Assembly (NCBI GenBank): GCA_946631535.1
Contig: CAMPAF010000216.1
Location: 1-5,285, forward strand
DNA length: 5,285 nt
DNA from: an uncultured Verrucomicrobiota bacterium
Lineage (GTDB): Bacteria > Verrucomicrobiota > Kiritimatiellia > RFP12 > UBA1067
Direction: 5' to 3'
The notes beneath the pieces are model-generated. The model was not told the origin of the DNA and searched no databases. It saw only the letters and a list, made by a program, of their open reading frames with translations. Position 1 is the stretch's first letter; the number at the start of each line of letters is the position of its first letter. Positions 1-5,285 of this stretch are shown in pieces. A program made the translations under genes and the position numbers.

Positions 1-2
1 CC

Positions 3-197
<195 letters not shown>

Positions 198-221
198 CTT
201 GCGCACATCCGCTTTGCGGAC

Positions 222-256
222 AAAAAAGGATGCGGCTTCGGCCGCATCCTTTTTTT
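222..256 (+). terminator. Intrinsic terminator after gap, UUCG tetraloop
   Basis: A perfect 9-bp stem (228-236 GGATGCGGC pairing with 241-249 GCCGCATCC) closes on a TTCG loop at 237-240. This gives the exceptionally stable C(UUCG)G tetraloop. It is flanked by A6 (222-227) and T7 (250-256), so the stem can extend by A-U pairs and a U-tract follows. The A-run on the other side means the mirror-image structure could also terminate transcription from the minus strand. A minor 5-bp hairpin (208-212 with 216-220) sits just upstream. The element separates gap from the downstream cluster. Confidence 0.95.
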
Positions 257-263
257 GTCGCGT

Positions 264-293
264 TTGCCGCCTGCGGTGCGGGTGTGGTATAAT
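264..293 (+). promoter_or_regulatory. Predicted sigma70-type promoter, extended -10
   Basis: A perfect TATAAT lies at 288-293, preceded by TG at 285-286, which makes an extended -10 (TGnTATAAT). A partial -35, TTGCCG at 264-269, matches TTGACA at four positions with an 18-base spacer. Transcription would start near 300, giving a 5' leader of about 20 bases that contains the Shine-Dalgarno. It lies directly after the gap terminator and before the esterase gene, as expected for the first promoter of the downstream cluster. The call rests on motif match and position only. Confidence 0.75.
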
Positions 294-308
294 TCCGCCT
301 CAAACCAC

Positions 309-315
309 AAGGAGA
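309..315 (+). promoter_or_regulatory. Ribosome binding site that fixes the esterase start at 321
   Basis: AAGGAGA is a near-perfect Shine-Dalgarno, five bases before ATG 321. It decides the start. The same frame is open from an ATG at 255, but that codon lies within the terminator T-tract, upstream of the predicted -10 box, and would add 22 residues ahead of an otherwise clean signal peptide. Confidence 0.85.
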
Positions 316-320
316 ACAAG

Positions 321-1628
321 ATGGCATCATTCGCTGGAAAACTACCTGTGCTGGCTGCGGCATTCGCGTTTGTCGCCAGCGCTCACGCCCTGACGTTCAA
401 GATATCCGCCGACAGGGAGAACTGCCTCTACCGCTGCGGCGAGATGGCCACGTTCGCCGTGACCGCTGTCGGCACGAACGGACAGCCCGTAACCGAGGGG
501 AGCGTATCGGCCACCGTGGACAACTTCGGTCCGCAGCAGCAGGCCAAGCGCACGGTCGACCTCGCGAAGGAGAATCCGTTCCGCCTCTCCGGCACGCTCT
601 CCGCGCCCGGGTTCCTGCGGCTCACCGTGTCGGCCGGAAAGGGCAAGCCTACGATGTTCGGCGTAGGATACGAGCCGGAGAGGATCGAGAAGGGCAGCCC
701 GTCGCCGGCTGACTTCGACGCGTTCTGGGCGAAGGCCGTGGCCGATCTCGACGCCACGGTGCCCGCAGACCCGCAGCTGAAGCTGCTGCCTGAGCGTTCT
801 GCAGGGGCGTTCAACTTCTGGCGGATCAGCTTCGCCACGTGGGGCGGCACGCGCGTGTACGGCTACCTTTCGATCCCCAAGGACGCCTCGGCCGAGAAGA
901 AGTATCCCGTGCGCTTCCAGGTGCCGGCTGCAGGCAACGGACGCGCTCACTGGACGAACAACATGCAGGGCGCGGACGACGCCATCTGCATGCTCATCAC
1001 GGTGCATCCATACGAGCCGCCGTTCGACCTCGACGAGCTGGAGAAGCTCTTCGCCGCGAACGTCGCGTCGCTCAAGGAGAAGTACGGCACTTCCTCGTAC
1101 GCGGTGGCCGGCATCGCGAAGTCGCGCGAGGACTACTACTTCTACCGCGCGCTCCTCGGCATCAACCGCGCCGCCAACTGGCTCGCGGCGCGTCCGGAGG
1201 TGGATATCTCGCACTTCACCTATTCCGGAACGTCTCAGGGCGGAGGGTTCGGGTTCCTCCTGCTGGGCCTCAACCGCCACTTCACGAAGGGCGTGATGTA
1301 CGTGCCCGCGATCACCGACACGATGGGTTACCTGAAGGGCCGCCAGAGCGGCTGGCCTCGCATCGTCGAGAACCAGCGCGAGGATGGCAAGGCGGCGGCG
1401 GAGCGCAACGCGCCCTACTTCGACGGCGCGAACTTCGCCTCCCGCATCGCGTGCCCGGTGCGCGTGGCCGTGGGCTTCGCGGACAACACCTGCGCGCCGT
1501 GCGCCGTCTATTCCGCGTACAACGCGATTCCCGTGAAGGACAAGCAGATCGTCCACGGCATCGGCATGACGCACAGCTGTTTCCGCAGATTCTATGAAGA
1601 ACTCGGCAAATGGCAGAAGGAGAAGTAA
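321..1628 (+). CDS. Secreted acetyl esterase, CE7 / AXE1-like alpha/beta hydrolase
   Basis: A 435-residue exported protein of the acetyl xylan esterase / cephalosporin-C deacetylase type (AXE1 family, CE7-like), predicted to remove O-acetyl groups from polysaccharides or oligosaccharides. Residues 1-23 form a Sec signal peptide (Lys7, hydrophobic 8-20, cleavage after AHA). Residues about 24-120 look like an Ig-like beta domain with a close Cys35/Cys39 pair. The hydrolase follows from about 127. The nucleophile elbow is GTSQGG with Ser305, the likely acid is Asp388 in GFADNTCAP (CE7 enzymes usually read G-x-x-D-x-x-C-P-P), and the likely base is His418 in GMTHSC. The canonical CE7 RGQ segment is not visible; LITVHPYEPP stands about where it belongs, so this is a divergent member. 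The start at 321 has a strong Shine-Dalgarno and a clean signal peptide. The stop lies one base before the next ATG, so translational coupling is likely. The natural substrate cannot be read from sequence; a peptide or other ester hydrolase is the main alternative. Confidence 0.85.
   Translation: MASFAGKLPVLAAAFAFVASAHALTFKISADRENCLYRCGEMATFAVTAVGTNGQPVTEGSVSATVDNFGPQQQAKRTVDLAKENPFRLSGTLSAPGFLRLTVSAGKGKPTMFGVGYEPERIEKGSPSPADFDAFWAKAVADLDATVPADPQLKLLPERSAGAFNFWRISFATWGGTRVYGYLSIPKDASAEKKYPVRFQVPAAGNGRAHWTNNMQGADDAICMLITVHPYEPPFDLDELEKLFAANVASLKEKYGTSSYAVAGIAKSREDYYFYRALLGINRAANWLAARPEVDISHFTYSGTSQGGGFGFLLLGLNRHFTKGVMYVPAITDTMGYLKGRQSGWPRIVENQREDGKAAAERNAPYFDGANFASRIACPVRVAVGFADNTCAPCAVYSAYNAIPVKDKQIVHGIGMTHSCFRRFYEELGKWQKEK
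1617..1622 (+). promoter_or_regulatory. Ribosome binding site inside the esterase 3' end
   Basis: AAGGAG lies within the last codons of the esterase gene, seven bases before ATG 1630. It favours this start over an in-frame ATG at 1594, which would place 12 charged residues ahead of the Tat signal. The overlap implies coupled translation of the esterase and the first phosphoesterase. Confidence 0.8.
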
Positions 1629-1629
1629 G

Positions 1630-2598
1630 ATGAACGTTTCACGCAGAGGATTCCTGTGGCTCGCCGGCGCGGCGGGCACGACCACGCTGGCTGGCGGATG
1701 CGCGTCCGGAGGCCTGTTCGCCGGCGGCCCGGCGGCGCACGATCCCAACCTGACCGTGCTTTTGAGCGACATCCACGTCAACGGCCAGAAGGACGGCGAC
1801 GTGTTCCAGCGCTCGAAGATCATGGAGACGGTCGCGGAGATACTGAAGCTCGATCCGCTGCCGTCGCGCGCGGTCGTCTTCGGCGACCTCGCCTGGCTCT
1901 GGGGCAACAAGATGGACTACCAGTGCAGCGCGCCATACCTGAAGCTGCTGGAGGACGCGGGCATCCCCGTGACGATAGGCATGGGCAACCACGACCGCCG
2001 CTCCACCTTCCTGGAGGTGCATCCGCGCTACGCGAAGACGACGAAGGTCCCTGGCCGGATCGTCAGCGTCGTGGACGCGGGGGCGGTGGACTTCCTCATG
2101 CTCGACGGCCTGCAGGGTACGGACGACCGCGGCCCGAAGGATATGGGTCCCGTCCCGGGTGCCCTCTCGAAGGACCAGCAGGACTGGGTGCTGGACGCGC
2201 TTCCTAAGTGGAAGAAGCCCGTGTTCGTCTGCTCGCACTTCCCGGTGCACGAGCTGAAGGCGGGCGGCAAGCCGCTAGACAAGCTGCTCGTGGCATCGCG
2301 GAACGTGGCGGGCTACATCCACGGGCACGACCACCGCTGGTACACGAAGTTCATGCGCAAGGGATGGAACTCCACGCAGATCAAGCGTACGCTCTGCCTG
2401 CCGTCCACGGGCCACTGGGGCGACATAGGGTATGCGCTTATGCGCACGGAAGGTGACAAGGCCGTGGTGACGCTCCGCCAGCGCGACTTTTTCTATCCGC
2501 GTCCCGAACCGATGGATCCGGCCGACCGCGAGATATGGAAGATCGTCGTGCGCGAGAACCAGGGCCTCACCTGCACGTTTCCGCTTCCCCGCGCGTAG
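1630..2598 (+). CDS. Tat-exported calcineurin-like metallophosphoesterase, possible lipoprotein
   Basis: A 322-residue protein of the calcineurin-like metallophosphoesterase superfamily (PF00149), which uses a two-metal centre to hydrolyse phosphomonoesters or phosphodiesters. The N-terminus has a twin-arginine motif, SRRGFL at residues 4-9, then a hydrophobic stretch ending in LAGGC. Cys24 could be lipidated, although Ala at -3 makes the lipobox imperfect. All five family motifs are present in order: SDIH (Asp47, His49), FGDLAW (Asp86), GNHD (Asn120, His121), SHFPVH (His203) and HGHDH (the GHxH motif, 232-235). Catalytic activity is therefore expected. Tat export fits folding and metal loading in the cytoplasm before transport to the periplasm or an envelope membrane. 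The length is normal for a single catalytic domain. The gene starts one base after the esterase stop, pointing to co-expression with carbohydrate enzymes. The substrate is unknown: a phosphorylated glycan, a nucleotide or another phosphoester are all possible. Confidence 0.88.
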   Translation: MNVSRRGFLWLAGAAGTTTLAGGCASGGLFAGGPAAHDPNLTVLLSDIHVNGQKDGDVFQRSKIMETVAEILKLDPLPSRAVVFGDLAWLWGNKMDYQCSAPYLKLLEDAGIPVTIGMGNHDRRSTFLEVHPRYAKTTKVPGRIVSVVDAGAVDFLMLDGLQGTDDRGPKDMGPVPGALSKDQQDWVLDALPKWKKPVFVCSHFPVHELKAGGKPLDKLLVASRNVAGYIHGHDHRWYTKFMRKGWNSTQIKRTLCLPSTGHWGDIGYALMRTEGDKAVVTLRQRDFFYPRPEPMDPADREIWKIVVRENQGLTCTFPLPRA

Positions 2599-2602
2599 GA
2601 TA

Positions 2603-2611
2603 TGCTATACT
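2603..2611 (+). promoter_or_regulatory. Predicted internal promoter (extended -10) before the beta-barrel gene
   Basis: TGCTATACT is an extended -10 (TG at 2603-2604, TATACT at 2606-2611) in the 20-base gap after the first phosphoesterase gene. Any -35 is weak; CTTCCC at 2584-2589 is the best spaced candidate, and an extended -10 can work without one. The last base is only seven bases before ATG 2619, so transcription would start at or within about two bases of the start codon. No Shine-Dalgarno is visible in this gap. Motif-based prediction only. Confidence 0.55.
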
Positions 2612-2618
2612 GTCAGCC

Positions 2619-3176
2619 ATGAAAAGGATCATTGTTTTTGCGACGTTGCTGGCGGCGGCGTGCGTGTCGGCCGAGGAGGCCGTCGACGTCCCGCCAGCGT
2701 ACCTTGGCGCGTCTGGCGGCATCTTCCTGCCGGGCAACGGGAACTCGCTCAAGCGTGCGGCCTCCGTGTCCGTGCGCGGCGGGTGGTATCTTTCCGACAA
2801 TCTGGCGTTGGAGCTGGAAGGGGGCGCGGTGCCGAACGCCGTCTCCTCCCGCGGCGGCAACGCGACGGTTACGGAGTTTGCCGCGCGCGGGCTCTTCCAC
2901 ATGACCGGCATCGACGAGTTCGACAAGCTCTTCGGGTGCGAGCGGTTCGACCCGTTCGTGACCTTCGGCGTGGCGTCGCTCTTCGCGTCGCATCACGTGT
3001 TCGCTGACGGTTCGCACCGCACCGCTATCGGTCCGACGGCCGGCGTGGGCGCGTTCTACCACCTCACGGACAGCTGGAGCCTGCGGTTCGACGCTATGGC
3101 GGCGATGGCCGTCGATTCGCCATGCGGAATGTCGTACGACATCTCACTAGGCCTGCAGTGGAGCTTTGGCGACTAG
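2619..3176 (+). CDS. Small outer-membrane beta-barrel protein (OmpA-like / PF13505 type)
   Basis: A 185-residue exported protein. Residues 1-18 form a Sec signal peptide (Lys2, Arg3, hydrophobic 4-17, cleavage after VSA). The mature part alternates hydrophobic and polar residues in short amphipathic strands broken by Gly/Asn/Asp turns, for example YLGASGGIFLP, SVSVRGGWYL, LALELEGGAV, FVTFGVASLF, GPTAGVGAFYHL and LRFDAMAAMAV. It ends in a strand reading ISLGLQWSF, with the aromatic residue close to the C-terminus as in outer-membrane proteins. Size and pattern suit an eight-stranded barrel of the OmpX/OmpA or outer-membrane beta-barrel domain kind. Two mature Cys residues, 107 and 169, are unusual for such a small barrel. 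The start at 2619 is chosen for the signal peptide; in-frame codons from 2535 overlap the previous gene. The specific role (structural, adhesion, uptake) cannot be told from sequence. Confidence 0.75.
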   Translation: MKRIIVFATLLAAACVSAEEAVDVPPAYLGASGGIFLPGNGNSLKRAASVSVRGGWYLSDNLALELEGGAVPNAVSSRGGNATVTEFAARGLFHMTGIDEFDKLFGCERFDPFVTFGVASLFASHHVFADGSHRTAIGPTAGVGAFYHLTDSWSLRFDAMAAMAVDSPCGMSYDISLGLQWSFGD

Positions 3177-3205
3177 GTCGCTTCAAAACAACGGGAAGGC
3201 AAGTC

Positions 3206-4696
3206 ATGAACGTATCGAGGCGGTTTTTCATCGGAGGGCTGGCGAGCGCGTTTGCGCTAGGCCCCAACAGGATATTCGCGGCTAAGCCCGGCGCATTCAC
3301 AGACGGGAAGCCGCTCCTTTCGTTCGGGGCGCTCTCGGACGTGCATTTCTGCCTTGCGAAAGGCGGCGCCGCGCTGCGGGAGCCGTACGGCGCGGACACG
3401 CTCGAGGCGGCGTTCGCCTGGTTTCGTGACAACGGCGCCGACGCCGTGGCGATCGCGGGCGACATGGCGCACAGCGGCCTTGCCGGCGAGCTGAAGGCGA
3501 TTGCCGACGTATGGTTCAAGGTGTTCCCGGGCGACAAGGCGCCGGACGGGCGGCGCGTCGAGCGCGTGTTCGTGTTCGGCAACCACGACTGGTCAAGCCC
3601 CGGCCGCGCGAAGGCGGTATTTCCAGACGAGGCCGAATGCAAGGCCAATCTGCTCGTCGCCGATCCCAAGAAGTGGTGGGACGAGATATTCCACGAGGAG
3701 TGGACGCCGTTCTTCGAGAAGACGGTCAACGGCTATCCGTTCATCGGCGCGCACTGGTGCCACGGCGGCTGCAAAGGCAAGAACGAGACGTTCACGAAGG
3801 GTATGAAGGATTTCTACGCAGCGAGAAAGGAACCGTTCGATCCGGCGAAGCCGTTCTTCCACATACAGCATCCGCATCCGCGCGGCACGGTACATGGCGA
3901 GAAGGTGTGGGGGCAGGACGACGGCACGACGCCCGGCATTCTCTCTGCCTACCCCAATGCGGTCGCGTTCTCTGGCCATTCGCACACCTCTCTCACGGAC
4001 GAGCGCTCGATCTGGCAGGGGGCGTTCACGTCCGTTGGCTGCGCCTCGCTGCGCAATGTCTCGCAGGGCACGCCTGGGTCCATCTGGGTACAGGGCGGCC
4101 TCGAGAACGCCCGTACGCCCAAGGGCAAGGAGTACGCCACGCAGAACGGCCTCAAGGCGATGGGCGTGACGAACCTCATGAACTGCCGCCAGGGCCAGCT
4201 CGTCCGCGTGTACGCGGACCGCGTGGTCTTCTCCCGGCGCGAGTTCGTCACGGGCGCGGCGATAGGCGATGACCTGGTGATGCCGTTGCCCGCGGCGGAG
4301 AAGAAGCCTTTCGCGTTCCCGCCGCGCGCGGCGCAGGCGGTGGCGCCGGAGTTCCCGGCAGGCGCGACGCTGACGGTGCGGCGCACGAAGGGGACGCTGC
4401 GTGACAAGAGGCGCAAGAACGCGGACATCTGGGAGCTGACGATTCCGGCGGCGACTGCGGTCCGCTCGGCGCGCACTGGCGTCTACGAGGTCACGGCGAC
4501 AGGGCCGGACGGCAAGGGGCATGTGTTCGCCATGGCGTTCGAGGGCTATCGCTTCCCGCTCACCGATCCGCGCGCTTCCGCGCCGGCCGTGTTCCGCGTA
4601 GCATGTTCGCGCGTGCCTGCGGAGAACGTCACTTTCTCGGTGCGGGCCATATCGTGCTGGGGCAAGAAGTCCGCCGCGCTGACGGCGAAGGCATGA
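3206..4696 (+). CDS. Tat-exported metallophosphoesterase with C-terminal beta-type extension
   Basis: A 496-residue exported calcineurin-like phosphoesterase. A twin-arginine motif, SRRFFI (residues 4-9), precedes a hydrophobic stretch, with likely cleavage near residue 25. The catalytic domain runs from about 36 to 350 with all motifs: SDVH (Asp45, His47), AGDMAH (Asp86), GNHD (125-128), HIQHPH (His222 probable) and SGHSH (the GHxH motif, 257-260). The stretch after the last motif, with SIWQGAFTSVGCASL, resembles a recurrent family of roughly 500-residue bacterial metallophosphoesterases. Residues about 380-496 form a separate region rich in short beta-like segments, plausibly an Ig/FN3-like fold for substrate or surface binding. 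The start at 3206 is preceded by a modest Shine-Dalgarno (GGGAAGG, 3193-3199); codons from 3122 would overlap the barrel gene and bury the Tat signal. It is not a close copy of the phosphoesterase at 1630, so it is a divergent paralogue rather than a recent duplication. Substrate unknown. Confidence 0.87.
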   Translation: MNVSRRFFIGGLASAFALGPNRIFAAKPGAFTDGKPLLSFGALSDVHFCLAKGGAALREPYGADTLEAAFAWFRDNGADAVAIAGDMAHSGLAGELKAIADVWFKVFPGDKAPDGRRVERVFVFGNHDWSSPGRAKAVFPDEAECKANLLVADPKKWWDEIFHEEWTPFFEKTVNGYPFIGAHWCHGGCKGKNETFTKGMKDFYAARKEPFDPAKPFFHIQHPHPRGTVHGEKVWGQDDGTTPGILSAYPNAVAFSGHSHTSLTDERSIWQGAFTSVGCASLRNVSQGTPGSIWVQGGLENARTPKGKEYATQNGLKAMGVTNLMNCRQGQLVRVYADRVVFSRREFVTGAAIGDDLVMPLPAAEKKPFAFPPRAAQAVAPEFPAGATLTVRRTKGTLRDKRRKNADIWELTIPAATAVRSARTGVYEVTATGPDGKGHVFAMAFEGYRFPLTDPRASAPAVFRVACSRVPAENVTFSVRAISCWGKKSAALTAKA

Positions 4697-4717
4697 ACGA
4701 TCTAGAAAAGCAAAGAT

Positions 4718-4721
4718 GGAG
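4718..4721 (+). promoter_or_regulatory. Probable ribosome binding site for the fucosidase gene
   Basis: GGAG lies ten bases before ATG 4732, slightly far but usable. It supports the 4732 start over the in-frame ATG at 4693, which overlaps the preceding stop as ATGA, has poor Shine-Dalgarno spacing, and would put 13 mostly charged or polar residues before the signal peptide. Confidence 0.5.
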
Positions 4722-4731
4722 CAATGACAAA

Positions 4732-5285
4732 ATGAAGAGTGTTTTGATGGCATGTGTCGCAGGTGTTGCCGCCCTGGCGCTTGGCGAGGCCGCGGCGCCA
4801 GCGGACGAGCTGGCGCGTGCCCGTCAGGCTGTGATCGATGCTGTGCCCGAGGCACCTGAAGGGTATCGGCGGCCGAAGGACTGGAAGCCCGTCCTCTATC
4901 CGAAGAGCCTGCGCGAGATCGCGCGGGACCATTCGGCGGAGACGATGGCGCGCGCGCGGAAGCAGATGGAAAAGGTGGACGCGACGAACGCCGCCGGGAA
5001 GTACAAGGCCACGGGCGCGTCGATGGACACGCATCCGTGCCCGGAATGGTTCATCGATGCGAAGTTTGGCATTTTCATCGACTGGGGGCTCTGGTCGCTC
5101 GCCTCGTGGTGCCCTTACATCAAGGGAGCGCGCCTGTACCCGGACTGGTACGAGCTGCGCAGCGGGGTGGACTACCCGAAGGGGCACCCGTTCCACGGCA
5201 TGAAGGAGTACCACGAGAAGAACTGGGGGGCGGACTTCAAGCGCGACCACTTCATCGACCTCTTCCGGGGAAAGAAGTTCGACGC
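4732..5285 (+). CDS. Alpha-L-fucosidase, GH29 type, N-terminal part (runs off the window)
   Basis: The first 184 codons of a secreted glycoside hydrolase of the GH29 alpha-L-fucosidase type, which releases L-fucose from glycans by a retaining mechanism. Residues 1-23 form a signal peptide (Lys2, hydrophobic 4-17, small residues to about 23). Residues 24-95 are mostly charged and probably helical, a longer lead-in than in many GH29 enzymes. The catalytic barrel begins at about 101 with HPCPEWFIDAKFGIFIDWG, followed by LYPDWYELR, YHEKNWGADF and FRGKKFDA, all recognisable counterparts of conserved GH29 blocks. The catalytic nucleophile Asp and the acid/base residue lie downstream of the window, so activity cannot be judged. 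The usual FGIFIHWG motif reads IDWG here, replacing a His that in characterised GH29 enzymes contacts fucose (Asp117). This may mean altered specificity. The gene follows the second phosphoesterase after 35 bases on the same strand, consistent with one operon. Confidence 0.85.
   Translation, partial: MKSVLMACVAGVAALALGEAAAPADELARARQAVIDAVPEAPEGYRRPKDWKPVLYPKSLREIARDHSAETMARARKQMEKVDATNAAGKYKATGASMDTHPCPEWFIDAKFGIFIDWGLWSLASWCPYIKGARLYPDWYELRSGVDYPKGHPFHGMKEYHEKNWGADFKRDHFIDLFRGKKFD

Noticed and set aside
255..320. Upstream in-frame ATG giving a 22-residue longer esterase
   Set aside because: It starts in the terminator T-tract, ahead of the predicted promoter, has no Shine-Dalgarno, and spoils the signal peptide that begins cleanly at 321.
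342..1910. Long open frame on the minus strand (522 codons) across the esterase and first phosphoesterase genes
   Set aside because: It is Arg/Ala/Glu/His-rich with no recognisable domain, lies opposite two genes with complete family motifs, and is what high G+C produces by depleting stop codons.
4693..4696. ATGA overlap of the second phosphoesterase stop with an in-frame fucosidase ATG
   Set aside because: The Shine-Dalgarno spacing is poor, and the extra 13 residues (MNDLEKQRWSNDK) would sit in front of a good signal peptide starting at 4732.
4724..4735. Mini reading frame ATGACAAAATGA overlapping the fucosidase start, resembling a coupling leader
   Set aside because: It is only three codons long with GGAG two bases upstream, too close for initiation; most likely chance.
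3593..4855. Long open frame on the minus strand (420 codons) opposite the second phosphoesterase
   Set aside because: Same low-complexity Arg-rich composition, crosses an intergenic junction, and no ribosome binding site or motif supports it.

Overview
The window is high-G+C bacterial DNA (roughly two thirds G+C by eye). It holds the 3' end of a glyceraldehyde-3-phosphate dehydrogenase gene and, after a strong intrinsic terminator and a new promoter, a run of five same-strand genes for exported proteins. The mix (a divergent CE7-type acetyl esterase, two Tat-exported calcineurin-like phosphoesterases, a small outer-membrane beta-barrel and a GH29-type alpha-L-fucosidase) is typical of glycan-degrading Gram-negative bacteria. 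I lean towards the PVC group (Kiritimatiellota, Verrucomicrobiota or Lentisphaerota), because these high-G+C lineages carry many dispersed esterase/fucosidase genes without SusC/SusD pairs. That placement is an inference from gene content and protein style and is not proven here.

Layout: 3-197 is the gap 3' end. 198-320 is intergenic, with a 9-bp UUCG-tetraloop terminator (222-256), an extended -10 promoter (about 264-293) and a good Shine-Dalgarno. 321-1628 is the esterase. 1630-2598 is a Tat/lipoprotein-type metallophosphoesterase, separated from the esterase by one base. 2619-3176 is a beta-barrel protein preceded by its own extended -10 box, so close to the ATG that the transcript would be almost leaderless. 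3206-4696 is a second, larger Tat metallophosphoesterase with a C-terminal extension. 4732 to the window end is the N-terminal part of the fucosidase. Gaps between these genes are 1, 20, 29 and 35 bases, with no convincing terminator among them, so they could be one operon with an internal promoter before the beta-barrel gene.

How the genes may work together (inference): all five products carry export signals. Deacetylation by the esterase and defucosylation by the GH29 enzyme would act on a decorated polysaccharide or host glycan. The two phosphoesterases could remove phosphate groups from the same material, or could scavenge phosphate. The beta-barrel is a candidate outer-membrane component. 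No transporter, regulator, sulfatase, mobile element, RNA gene or CRISPR array is visible. The least expected points are the paired Tat phosphoesterases around an outer-membrane protein, the near-leaderless promoter, the loss of the RGQ motif in the esterase, and an Asp in place of the usual His in the fucosidase IHWG motif.
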